Part shown: positions 6,791-12,947 of the stretch, piece by piece | How the letters are laid out: each line of letters starts with the position of its first letter | Position numbering within the stretch: the stretch's first letter is position 1 | Source: Deltaproteobacteria bacterium | GTDB lineage: Bacteria; Desulfobacterota; DSM-4660; Desulfatiglandales; HGW-15 | Length of the DNA: 16,210 nt | Direction: 5' to 3' | Assembly: GCA_024641835.1 (NCBI GenBank) | Contig: JAHECH010000022.1 | Span: 1-16,210 of the forward strand | The notes under the pieces: model-generated | Told to the model about the DNA's origin: nothing | The model's input: the letters and a program-made list of their open reading frames with translations, nothing else | Databases searched by the model: none | Program-made: the position numbers and the translations under genes

Positions 6791-7144
6791 ATGAAGGATC
6801 TTTTTGAAGATATATTGCAAATGGAAGATGTTCACGGGGTGCTGCTGGTCTCTCCGGAAGGCGAGGTCATCTTCGAAGAATTCAATACCCCCCCTTCAAA
6901 GGGTCGCGACTCGAATGGGTCGTTGCCTGAGGTGATCCGAGATTTGAAGGATATCCGGGAGGCGGATCTTGTTTTCGAGAAAACCAGGATCTATATCCGG
7001 AAAACCGATGCAGGCTTTTTCATCGCCCACATGGGACAGTTCGCTTCGGCAGCCATGGTGAGGCTCAACTGTGACATGCTGCTCCCTTCCCTGAAGCAGA
7101 TGAAGGGCGGTAAAGGTATTCGCCATCTCTTCAAGAAGAAGTGA
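6791..7144 (+). CDS. Roadblock/LC7 domain protein
   Basis: A 117-residue cytoplasmic protein that is almost entirely one roadblock/LC7 domain. It has a first helix FEDILQMEDVHGVLLVSPEG, strands VHGVLLVSPEGEVIFEEF, a middle helix (~42-57), a strand FEKTRIYIRKTDAGFFIAHM, and a final helix LNCDMLLPSLKQMKGG with a basic tail. GAGG before the ATG serves as the ribosome-binding site. It is the last gene of the + strand block, just before the convergent hairpins. The cluster thus has roadblock proteins at both ends of its visible part. It could be a second regulator of the MglA-like GTPase, or bind the roadblock-like end of the response regulator; neither is shown by sequence. Confidence 0.88.
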   Translation: MKDLFEDILQMEDVHGVLLVSPEGEVIFEEFNTPPSKGRDSNGSLPEVIRDLKDIREADLVFEKTRIYIRKTDAGFFIAHMGQFASAAMVRLNCDMLLPSLKQMKGGKGIRHLFKKK

Positions 7145-7173
7145 ATGCAGTGTTATGTGAAAAAGCCAGAATG

Positions 7174-7193
7174 CTCCGCTCGGAAGAGCGGGG
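7174..7193. other. GC-rich hairpin downstream of the roadblock gene
   Basis: CTCCGCTC (7174-7181), loop GGAA, GAGCGGGG (7186-7193): eight pairs including one G-U. It lies 29 bases past the last + strand stop codon. Lacking a T-run, it looks more like a 3'-end stability structure than an intrinsic terminator. Confidence 0.4.
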
Positions 7194-7252
7194 ATGAAGG
7201 GACATGGGGCTTCTGGTCGGATAGTCCCCAGGTGAGAATGGCTTTTTCTATA

Positions 7253-7285
7253 GAAGAAGCCCCGTGCGGAAGCACGGGCTTCTTC
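7253..7285. terminator. Probable bidirectional terminator hairpin
   Basis: Left arm GAAGAAGCCCCGTGC (7253-7267), loop GGAA, right arm GCACGGGCTTCTTC (7272-7285), with one bulged C. Seen from either strand, a GC-rich core is followed by a pyrimidine/T-rich TTCTTC stretch. The tonB stop codon (7284-7286) lies in its outer arm, so it directly closes the - strand operon and also backs up the + strand cluster. The T-run is imperfect. Confidence 0.65.
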
Positions 7286-8057
7286 ACTTCAACTGAAACC
7301 GGACCGGCACCTTTACCCACATTTCGATTTTCTCGTCTCCTGCTTTGGCAGGCTCAAAGAGCCAGTTCTTGATCGCAGCCGCCGCAGCCCGGTCCAACAC
7401 AGCGTATCCGCTTGCCTGAAGCAGGCGAAGATCTTGAACTCTGCCTTCTTTGCTCACCAGGACTTCAACAACCACGGTTCCTTCATACCCACGTCTTCTC
7501 GCCACGGCTGGATATTCTGGGGGAGGATTGCTGCGATATACGGGAATGGCCTCCCGAACCTTGGCAGGAGGGAGTGAGGCTGTAGTCAAGGGCCCCGCGC
7601 TGGTTTGCTCTGATGGTGCGCCTGCATCTCCTACCCGTGACCGAGAACCAGCGCCGGTCATCCCCGGGACAGGATCAATAGAGGGAAGACCCGCAAGGCG
7701 GGCATTCCCCGCAAGGCGGGCATTCCCCTCGAGGCGGGCATTCTCGTGGACCTTCTCTTTGGGTCGAGGCGGAGTTTCGCCTTTCTTGTTAACCGCTGGT
7801 TTTTGAAGCGTTGGCTTTACGGGGGCCAGGTTCTTTTCAGGCTTCTTTCTGAGAGCTTCAGGCTGCCTTCCAGGTTCCGGGGGTTTTGCCGATAAGGGTG
7901 CTTCGTCCGCAGAAGGCTTGACGTAAGCGATGGAAATGGAGAGGGGCGCCTTGTTCGGCGGGCTAAGGATCTTCTTCTGCTGTGAGTCCGCACCCAGGCT
8001 GAACAGGAGAGCATGAAACACGATAGCCAGCGCTGCAGAAAATAAGAGTGTTCTCAT
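7284..8057 (-). CDS. tonB: Energy transducer TonB
   Basis: A 257-residue periplasm-spanning protein that carries proton-motive energy from ExbB-ExbD to outer-membrane receptors. An N-terminal membrane anchor covers residues ~4-22 (LLFSAALAIVFHALLFSLG). A Pro/Lys-rich spacer occupies ~30-165 and contains three hexapeptide repeats (NARLEG, NARLAG, NARLAG; ~105-121). The C-terminal TonB fold is ~172-257: NPPPEYPAVARRRGYEGTVV, then VSKEGRVQDLRLLQASGYAV and AIKNWLFEPA, ending MWVKVPVRFQLK. The ATG overlaps the exbD stop by four bases (ATGA), so translation is coupled. Placement after exbBD and downstream of the B12 genes suggests that it serves the receptor encoded at the start of the operon, although TonB proteins can be shared. 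Confidence 0.93.
   Translation of the reverse strand: MRTLLFSAALAIVFHALLFSLGADSQQKKILSPPNKAPLSISIAYVKPSADEAPLSAKPPEPGRQPEALRKKPEKNLAPVKPTLQKPAVNKKGETPPRPKEKVHENARLEGNARLAGNARLAGLPSIDPVPGMTGAGSRSRVGDAGAPSEQTSAGPLTTASLPPAKVREAIPVYRSNPPPEYPAVARRRGYEGTVVVEVLVSKEGRVQDLRLLQASGYAVLDRAAAAAIKNWLFEPAKAGDEKIEMWVKVPVRFQLK
7693..7746. repeat. Three tandem 18-bp repeats inside tonB
   Basis: Units 7693-7710 and 7711-7728 are identical (GCAAGGCGGGCATTCCCC); 7729-7746 is a diverged copy. They keep frame and encode NAR-L-E/A-G hexapeptides in the TonB periplasmic spacer. Copy-number changes would alter spacer length without breaking the frame. Confidence 0.9.
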
Positions 8058-8464
8058 CGCGCCTGTTCTGCCTCCGCCTGAAGGGAAATGCGGCTCAAGC
8101 CAGCTGTCCTGATCTGGTCTAAAACTCGAAGAAGCTTCTGATAAGGGAGGTTCTTGTCTGCAAATAACAACACTCCCGCTTCCTTGTTTTGAGCGGTCTT
8201 TTGCTTTAAGGCTTCAGCAAGATTTTCCGACGAGATCTTTTCTCTGTCCAGGTATGTGGTGCCGTCAGGCCCCACACTGATGGAAAGAATGAGTTCCTTA
8301 TCCACTTTTGCCGTAGATGAGGTGGGAAGGAGGACAGGAATTCCACGGTGAACTGCCATGGTAAGTATCCCGTAAACAAAAAACACGAGGAGAAGGAACA
8401 TGCAGTCCATGATGGGGATCATCTCGACGCGCACCCCTCTTGCTCTCCGAAGATCTACTTTCAT
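8054..8464 (-). CDS. exbD: Biopolymer transport protein ExbD
   Basis: A 136-residue inner-membrane protein, the normal size for ExbD/TolR. It has a short basic cytoplasmic start, one membrane helix (~16-37) with IPIMDCMFLLLVFFVYG, and a periplasmic domain (~45-132) with ILSISVGPDGTTYLD and VLLFADKNLPYQKLLRVLDQ. Asp20 in the helix matches the conserved proton-handling aspartate of ExbD. It forms the ExbB-ExbD motor that energises TonB. Its ATG overlaps the exbB stop by four bases, and its own stop overlaps the tonB start likewise. Gene order exbB-exbD-tonB favours ExbD over TolR, as no tolA, tolB or pal is present. Confidence 0.93.
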   Translation of the reverse strand: MKVDLRRARGVRVEMIPIMDCMFLLLVFFVYGILTMAVHRGIPVLLPTSSTAKVDKELILSISVGPDGTTYLDREKISSENLAEALKQKTAQNKEAGVLLFADKNLPYQKLLRVLDQIRTAGLSRISLQAEAEQAR

Positions 8465-9093
8465 GAGCTTTCTCCTTCTTTTATCGTGTTCGTCTGCCTG
8501 AGCTTCTCGTAAACTATTTCGAGGCTGGTTGTGTATTTTTCTATGTTCAGAGCAGCATTCTCTACTCTGGCGTTAAAGTGGTTGTAAAGGATAAGGGAGG
8601 GAATCGCGATGAAAAGCCCTGCTGCGGTGGTGATTAGCGCTTGAGCAATTCCTGCTGTGACCTCCTGGGGCTGTTCCATGCCAGTTACCCGGATGTGCTC
8701 GAAAGCGGTGATGATGCCCGTCACCGTCCCCAGAATGCCAAGGAGAGGAGCGATGGTGATCATGGTGTCGAGCACGGCGAGAAAGCGTCGCATTCTTTTG
8801 ATCTCATCAGCCGTGGCCGATTCCATGGCTTTGGTCATGGAATATTCTCTGTGCAGAACGCCGTTCACCAGGATTCGGATCACATAATCCTTAGACCCTC
8901 TCACCCTCTCCCTCACCGCTTCCCAGTCCGCTCTTCGGCAGAGCTCCAGCACATCATCCACGAGAGGTTGATTTCGATGCAGATCCTCCCTTGCCCAGAA
9001 AATGGTGCGTTCGATGACCACGGTGAGAGCCAATATGGAACAGGCCAGAAGCGGGTACATGACCGGCCCGCCTTTTATGAAGTATTCAACCAT
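8461..9093 (-). CDS. exbB: MotA/TolQ/ExbB proton channel protein ExbB
   Basis: A 210-residue inner-membrane protein. I place the start at the ATG 9091-9093 because GGGAGG stands five bases before it and the protein then begins MVEYFIKGGPVMYPLLACSI, a typical ExbB/TolQ start. The frame is open to an ATG at 9148-9150, which has no ribosome-binding site and would add 19 unlikely residues. Membrane helices are near residues ~10-30, ~110-133 (TIAPLLGILGTVTGIITAF) and ~148-172 (ALITTAAGLFIAIPSLILYN), with the cytoplasmic loop between the first two. The second and third helices carry the family's conserved Thr and Gly-rich positions. It forms the pentameric stator around ExbD. A 58-base gap separates it from the ABC ATPase gene, with a hairpin in it. 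Confidence 0.93.
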   Translation of the reverse strand: MVEYFIKGGPVMYPLLACSILALTVVIERTIFWAREDLHRNQPLVDDVLELCRRADWEAVRERVRGSKDYVIRILVNGVLHREYSMTKAMESATADEIKRMRRFLAVLDTMITIAPLLGILGTVTGIITAFEHIRVTGMEQPQEVTAGIAQALITTAAGLFIAIPSLILYNHFNARVENAALNIEKYTTSLEIVYEKLRQTNTIKEGESS

Positions 9094-9116
9094 AGAAACC
9101 TCCCATCCGAACCATT

Positions 9117-9136
9117 CCGGAATCAGGGTATTCCGG
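9117..9136. other. Perfect intercistronic hairpin between btuD and exbB
   Basis: CCGGAAT (9117-9123), loop CAGGGT, ATTCCGG (9130-9136): seven perfect pairs in the 58-base gap. On the transcript it lies just upstream of the exbB ribosome-binding site and downstream of the btuD stop. It may mark an RNA-processing or stability boundary between the importer and Ton-motor genes. Confidence 0.5.
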
Positions 9137-9151
9137 GATCCCTCAATCATC

Positions 9152-9931
9152 TCATTTGACCAAATTCACTCTCGGTTTCCCTGTGACTGGGTTGCTATCC
9201 ACCACAACCGGGCACTCATAGACAGCTTGAATGTTGGCCGAGGTGATCACGCTGGCCGGATCCCCGGCTCGAAAAATCTCACCGCTTTTCAGAAGAACCA
9301 ATCGGTGACAATACTGGGCACTCAAATCCACGTCATGGGTTACCAGGATCACGGCGAGCCCCTTATCGACGCTCAAGGAGGAGATCAACTGGAAGATCTC
9401 CCTCTTGTATTTGAGATCGAGGAAGGAAGTGGGTTCGTCCAGGAGAATCACCTTTGGCTCTTGAGCCAGTGCTCTTGCGATCAGCACTCTCTGCTTTTCT
9501 CCGCCGGAGATCCTGTGGATGGAACGCTCTGCCAGTTCACGAGTATGAGTTGCCTCAAGGGCGTTCAAAGCAACCTTCATATCCCGGTCTCCCTCGAATT
9601 GTAACCTTCCCAAATGAGGGAAGCGCCCCATGAGGACCACTTCCAGCACAGAGAATTCAAACCGGAAATGGGTTTCCTGGGAGACCATGGCAATCTCTTT
9701 TGCGATCTCTGCCCTCCTCAGGCTCAGAAGGCTTTTCCCGCGCACCAGAACTTCTCCCTGTTGGGGAATCAGTATGCCGTCCATGATCTTGAGCAGGGTC
9801 GTTTTGCCGGACCCGTTGGGACCCAGGATGCCCACAATTTCACTGCTGTGGACCTGGAAGTCAATCCCCCTCAGTGCCCATGCTCCCCCATAATTGAAGC
9901 TCACATTTTTCAGGGTCAGGACTGGCTCCAT
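9152..9931 (-). CDS. btuD: Cobalamin ABC importer ATPase
   Basis: A 259-residue cytoplasmic ATPase that powers the importer with the permease encoded just upstream. Motifs are complete: Walker A GPNGSGKTT (37-45), Q-loop Gln85, signature ISGGEKQR (141-148), Walker B VILLDEPTSFLD with Asp165-Glu166, and switch His199 in LVTHDV. It belongs to the FecE/BtuD/HmuV class serving iron-siderophore, haem or cobalamin importers; the cobalamin assignment comes from the cobUTS and btuF neighbours, not from the ATPase. Its ATG lies 16 bases inside the permease gene, so translation is probably coupled. The C-terminal ~30 residues (ITSANIQAVYECPVVVDSNP) are the usual extension of this class. Confidence 0.9.
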   Translation of the reverse strand: MEPVLTLKNVSFNYGGAWALRGIDFQVHSSEIVGILGPNGSGKTTLLKIMDGILIPQQGEVLVRGKSLLSLRRAEIAKEIAMVSQETHFRFEFSVLEVVLMGRFPHLGRLQFEGDRDMKVALNALEATHTRELAERSIHRISGGEKQRVLIARALAQEPKVILLDEPTSFLDLKYKREIFQLISSLSVDKGLAVILVTHDVDLSAQYCHRLVLLKSGEIFRAGDPASVITSANIQAVYECPVVVDSNPVTGKPRVNLVK

Positions 9932-10941
9932 TGGCTACCTTTTTTCTTAAGAAGGTAAATAAAAAAAGGGGCGCCCAAAAAGGCAGTGATCACCCCTACG
10001 GGAAGCTCGCTGGGCGATATGAGGGTCCGAGCGAGCGTATCTGCTGCGATGAGGAAAATGGCCCCGCCCAGGGAGGCGACAGGGATCAGGAGACGGTGGT
10101 CGGAGCCGAACGCCATCCTTGCCAAATGGGGTACGATCAAACCGACAAAGCCTATCAGCCCGGAAAAAGAGACAACAAGGCCAATGACCAGGGAAACCAA
10201 AATGAGACAGAGCTTCTTCGTTCTTTCCACCTCTGATCCGAGTTGGAAAGCGGTTTCTTCCCCTGCCGTAATCAGGTTCAGGTCTTTGGCAAAGCTGTAA
10301 AGAATGAGTGAGGCCATAAGCAAGACCGGGACGAGGATCAGAAGGGGTCCATATCGGCTTTGGGAAAGATCGCCATAGAGCCAGTAGAGCATGCTGTAGA
10401 GCCGGCTGTCAGCTGTTGTGGATATGAAAAACATGATGATGGCCGTAAAAAAAGCATTAAAGATCACCCCGGTGAGCAGAATGGTGGAGGACTCCATACC
10501 CATTTTCCTCGCTCCCAGGAGGACCACCAGATAAAGACTCAAGAGCGCTCCCGCAAAAGACATGAATGGGACTCCGAGACTGAAAGTAAAGCCAAGGAAG
10601 ATGCCGAGGACTGCTCCAAGAGCGGCGCCACTCGAAATCCCCAAAATGAAAGGATCTGCGAGGGGATTCCTCAGCAGGGCTTGAAAGATGACGCCACCCA
10701 AAGAGAGGGAGAAGCCGACGAGCGCCGCAAGAATAATCCTGGGAAGCCTGATCCTTAGGAGGATCAATCTTGCCGGATCATCAGCCCCGAGAGAGCCGGA
10801 GAGAAGAGCCATCATCTTCTGGAATGAGACTTCTGCTGTTCCCAGAAGTAAGGAAATGGCCACGGCCAAAAGAAGGCACAGTCCGAAAGCGAGGGAAATA
10901 AAGATGACTTTGGATGCAGTCAAAGGGCGTTTCATTTTCAT
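9916..10941 (-). CDS. btuC: Cobalamin ABC importer permease (FecCD family)
   Basis: A 341-residue polytopic inner-membrane protein. The family usually has ten helices and the hydrophobic segments here fit that. Family landmarks are RIRLPRIILAALVGFSLSLG, then GVIFQALLRNPLADPFILGI and GAALGAVLGI in the first half, and LIGFVGLIVPHLARMAFGSD with ADTLARTLISPSELPVGVIT near the end. I chose the ATG at 10939-10941 because GAGG stands five bases upstream. A GTG at 10954-10956 in the same frame would add five residues but has a GGAG only two to three bases away. It pairs with the ATPase and the binding protein from the flanking genes. FecCD-family members also carry siderophores or haem; corrinoid as substrate is inferred from the operon. 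Confidence 0.9.
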   Translation of the reverse strand: MKMKRPLTASKVIFISLAFGLCLLLAVAISLLLGTAEVSFQKMMALLSGSLGADDPARLILLRIRLPRIILAALVGFSLSLGGVIFQALLRNPLADPFILGISSGAALGAVLGIFLGFTFSLGVPFMSFAGALLSLYLVVLLGARKMGMESSTILLTGVIFNAFFTAIIMFFISTTADSRLYSMLYWLYGDLSQSRYGPLLILVPVLLMASLILYSFAKDLNLITAGEETAFQLGSEVERTKKLCLILVSLVIGLVVSFSGLIGFVGLIVPHLARMAFGSDHRLLIPVASLGGAIFLIAADTLARTLISPSELPVGVITAFLGAPFFIYLLKKKGSQWSQS

Positions 10942-10999
10942 GGGATCCTCAATCACTCCGGAAATGGCTCAAATATAAGGTGCATGTACCTTGGACCCT

Positions 11000-11896
11000 T
11001 CAATCGAATGCTTCCGGGTGGATATAGCGTGCCATAATCTCCAGCCCGTCGATCAGCCTGGGCGAAGGCCGATCGATGAGATCCGAGTCGATCAGGTAAA
11101 CCCTCTTGTTTTGCACAGCGGGAATCGATGGCCATTTAAGCCAGTCTTGCCTTGCTTTTTCGAATCGTCCTCCCTTCTCCATAGAAGAGATGAGGATCAC
11201 TTCGGGTTTCCTCTGAATTACCTCTTCCATGCTGATTCGAGGGTAAGTGACCGGCTCTTCTGCCGCCATGTTCCTGCCTCCCGCGAGCCGGATGAGATCA
11301 TGGTGAACCGTATTCTTGTTCACAGTCATGATAGGCTGAATCTGGATCTGGAGAAACACGAGAGGTTTTTCCCTTGAGCCCGTTCTCTCGATCACATGGT
11401 CCACGCGTTTTGTCAGCTCGCCTGCGAGGATTTGAGCATTCCCCTGCGCCCCGCAAAGGCGACCCAAGGTCAAAATGGTGTCTATGACCTGCCGAACACT
11501 CCGGGGGTTGACAAAGAATACCTTGATCTTTGCCTGCTCCAGCAAGTCGAGGATGATACGTTCATTTCCGTCCACTGTGCCGATGGCCAGATCCGGTGAA
11601 AGGCTGACGATCTCCTCAACATTCAAGTTGATGTAGCTTCCCACCTTGGGTTTGAGACTTGCCTCAGGGGGGTAATTGCAGTGGTTTGTGACCCCCACAA
11701 CGCGGTCTCCAAGACCTAAAGCGTAAAGGATTTCTGTGAGGTTTGGGGCAAGGGGGATGATGCGATCAGGGGGGTGTTGGAGGTAAATCTCTCGGCCAAG
11801 GGCGTCCTTGAAGGTCGCACAGGGCGATGGTGGCACCCAGAGAGAGATTACCATTATGATCGCGATGGCTAGGGTATATACCTTGTTATTCCCCAT
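11000..11896 (-). CDS. btuF: Periplasmic cobalamin-binding protein
   Basis: A 298-residue secreted binding protein. Residues 1-~27 are a signal peptide (hydrophobic TLAIAIIMVISLWV, then PPSPCA). The cysteine there does not fit a good lipobox, so a soluble periplasmic protein is more likely than a lipoprotein. The mature part has the helical-backbone BtuF/FhuD fold: REIYLQHPPDRIIPLAPNLT with the typical ILYALGLGDRVVGVTNHCNY (~56-75), then KVGSYINLNVEEIVSLSPDL, and a second lobe with DLIRLAGGRNMAAEE, ISMEEVIQRKPEVILISS and WPSIPAVQNKRVYLIDSD. It would hand corrinoid to the permease encoded 58 bases downstream. The ribosome-binding site before the ATG is weak. A 210-bp repeat element lies just upstream. 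Confidence 0.9.
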   Translation of the reverse strand: MGNNKVYTLAIAIIMVISLWVPPSPCATFKDALGREIYLQHPPDRIIPLAPNLTEILYALGLGDRVVGVTNHCNYPPEASLKPKVGSYINLNVEEIVSLSPDLAIGTVDGNERIILDLLEQAKIKVFFVNPRSVRQVIDTILTLGRLCGAQGNAQILAGELTKRVDHVIERTGSREKPLVFLQIQIQPIMTVNKNTVHHDLIRLAGGRNMAAEEPVTYPRISMEEVIQRKPEVILISSMEKGGRFEKARQDWLKWPSIPAVQNKRVYLIDSDLIDRPSPRLIDGLEIMARYIHPEAFD

Positions 11897-12020
11897 GACT
11901 CTAACAGTCCAACACTCCAGGCTTCAACAACTCGCCCCTAGCAGGTTGCTGAAAAGCCCCTGCACGCAGGCTGCTTAAAAACGCCCAGATACAAGGCGCC
12001 CGAAATCCCGAGGAGTGAGG

Positions 12021-12036
12021 CGTACATGCAAGTACG
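12021..12036. repeat. Small hairpin inside the repeat element
   Basis: CGTAC (12021-12025), loop ATGCAA, GTACG (12032-12036): a five-pair perfect stem within the element between cobS and btuF, next to the larger three-way fold. Confidence 0.55.
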
Positions 12037-12047
12037 TCGCAACGACT

Positions 12048-12099
12048 CGCCCTGTTAAATCGGCTTCGCCGTCTCGCAAAACGAGAATTTGACAGGGCG
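12048..12099. repeat. Perfect three-way junction fold inside the repeat element
   Basis: An outer stem of 13 pairs joins CGCCCTGTTAAAT (12048-12060) to ATTTGACAGGGCG (12087-12099), with one G-U or mismatch depending on strand. Inside it sit two hairpins with no unpaired bases between them: CGGC-TTC-GCCG (12061-12071) and TCTCG-CAAAA-CGAGA (12072-12086). The fold can form as single-stranded DNA or as RNA. Confidence 0.75.
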
Positions 12100-12143
12100 C
12101 GGGATGAGGGCAACGCCGTAGATGGGTGTTTTTCAGCAGCATG

Positions 12144-12890
12144 CTAGATCTGAAAGATCATTCCTCCCACCAGTACACTGATCTCTGCGATTTCATTGGT
12201 CGCTCCGACGCAGTCTCCCGTAATGCCTTGGATTCTTCTCCGGCAGTAAAGACCGAAGAGGACTGTGGCCGCTAGGGAAAATCCGGCAGAAACCATGGCC
12301 GTGTTGACAGACGATAGCCAGAAAGCAGCGAATCCCGCCATCACATACGAGACGATGAGGGAGAACCTGACAAACCTACTTCGAAGGCCGAAAGGAGCGG
12401 CGATGCTGTCGGTGCGGGCGTTGGGGACGAAGGCAATGAGAAATCCTTGCATCGAACGGGAAAACACAAGGCTCCAAAACACGATCCATGGGTTTCCCTT
12501 TTCAAAATAGAATTGCCAGCACCACGCTTTGGTCAATATGGCAAAGACAATGGCACAGACGCCAAACGATCCCATCCGGGGATCTTTCAGTATTTGAAGA
12601 ACACGCTCCTTTGTTCTTCCACCTCCAAAAGCGTCTGCCACGTCCCCCATGCCATCGATGTGCAGACCCCCTGTAAGCCACGTGATCGCGGCAAGAGATA
12701 AGATAGCGAGAACGGGGGGGTGTTGGAAGCCTACTGCTGCGGCAGCCTGATAGAGGATGAGAACGAAGACGCCAAGCAGAGCGCCCACCAGCGGGAAGAA
12801 GCAAAGGGTTAAGGATAGGTTTTCCGCGTCCTTACCCGGTATGGGAAGAATGGTAAGCGTTCGGAATGCTGTTAGAATGCTGCGCAACAT
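12144..12890 (-). CDS. cobS: Adenosylcobinamide-GDP ribazoletransferase CobS
   Basis: A 248-residue polytopic inner-membrane enzyme that joins adenosylcobinamide-GDP to alpha-ribazole (or its phosphate), the last assembly step of cobalamin. The family signature is clear: LTGGLHIDGMGDVADAFGGG (~72-91), followed by RTKERVLQILKDPRMGSFG, and near the C-terminus GITGDCVGATNEIAEI. The Asp-rich first motif is thought to bind metal and the GDP substrate. About six hydrophobic segments surround these motifs. Length is normal. The ribosome-binding site before the ATG is weak. The stop codon lies in the terminal repeat of the adjoining element, so the last residues may have been set by its insertion; the sequence ends shortly after the usual final helix (VLVGGMIFQI), so function is probably intact. 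Confidence 0.95.
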   Translation of the reverse strand: MLRSILTAFRTLTILPIPGKDAENLSLTLCFFPLVGALLGVFVLILYQAAAAVGFQHPPVLAILSLAAITWLTGGLHIDGMGDVADAFGGGRTKERVLQILKDPRMGSFGVCAIVFAILTKAWCWQFYFEKGNPWIVFWSLVFSRSMQGFLIAFVPNARTDSIAAPFGLRSRFVRFSLIVSYVMAGFAAFWLSSVNTAMVSAGFSLAATVLFGLYCRRRIQGITGDCVGATNEIAEISVLVGGMIFQI

Positions 12891-12913
12891 GTCTTAAGAT
12901 TTCAGGCGTCGTG

Positions 12914-12941
12914 CGCCCTCTCCCATCATGAGAGGGGGGCG
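12914..12941. other. Intercistronic hairpin between cobT and cobS
   Basis: CCCTCTC (12916-12922) pairs with GAGAGGG (12930-12936) around the seven-base loop CCATCAT, and a further two pairs close across a three-G bulge. It occupies the middle of the 57-base gap. No T-run is next to it, so a stability or processing role is likelier than termination. Confidence 0.4.
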
Positions 12942-12947
12942 ACTGGT

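Larger units (their letters stand above)
11938..12147. mobile_element. MITE-like element with 18-bp terminal inverted repeats
   Basis: The ends are CTAGCAGGTTGCTGAAAA (11938-11955) and, on the other strand from 12147 inward, CTAGCATGCTGCTGAAAA; 16 of 18 bases match. A second, related copy of the end sits at 11970-11988 (GCTGCTTAAAAACGCCCA). The inside is rich in further inverted repeats and has no convincing gene, so it would be non-autonomous. The right end runs into cobS and contains its TAG stop codon (12144-12146). No clear target-site duplication is seen beyond the CTAG at both ends, which belongs to the inverted repeat. An immobile regulatory palindrome is the alternative. Confidence 0.6.

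Noticed and set aside
7693..7746. CRISPR-like repeat array
   Set aside because: Units are 18 bases, directly adjacent with no spacers, in frame within tonB.
9094..9150. Longer ExbB starting at the ATG 9148-9150
   Set aside because: It has no ribosome-binding site and adds 19 residues before the typical ExbB start, while the internal ATG at 9091-9093 has GGGAGG at ideal spacing.
8641..9159. Long + strand frames opposite exbB and btuD
   Set aside because: They are antisense shadows of well-supported genes, with no domain of their own.
11901..12113. 70-codon - strand frame in the repeat element
   Set aside because: Arg/Ser-rich translation of palindromic repeat DNA without a recognisable domain or start signal.
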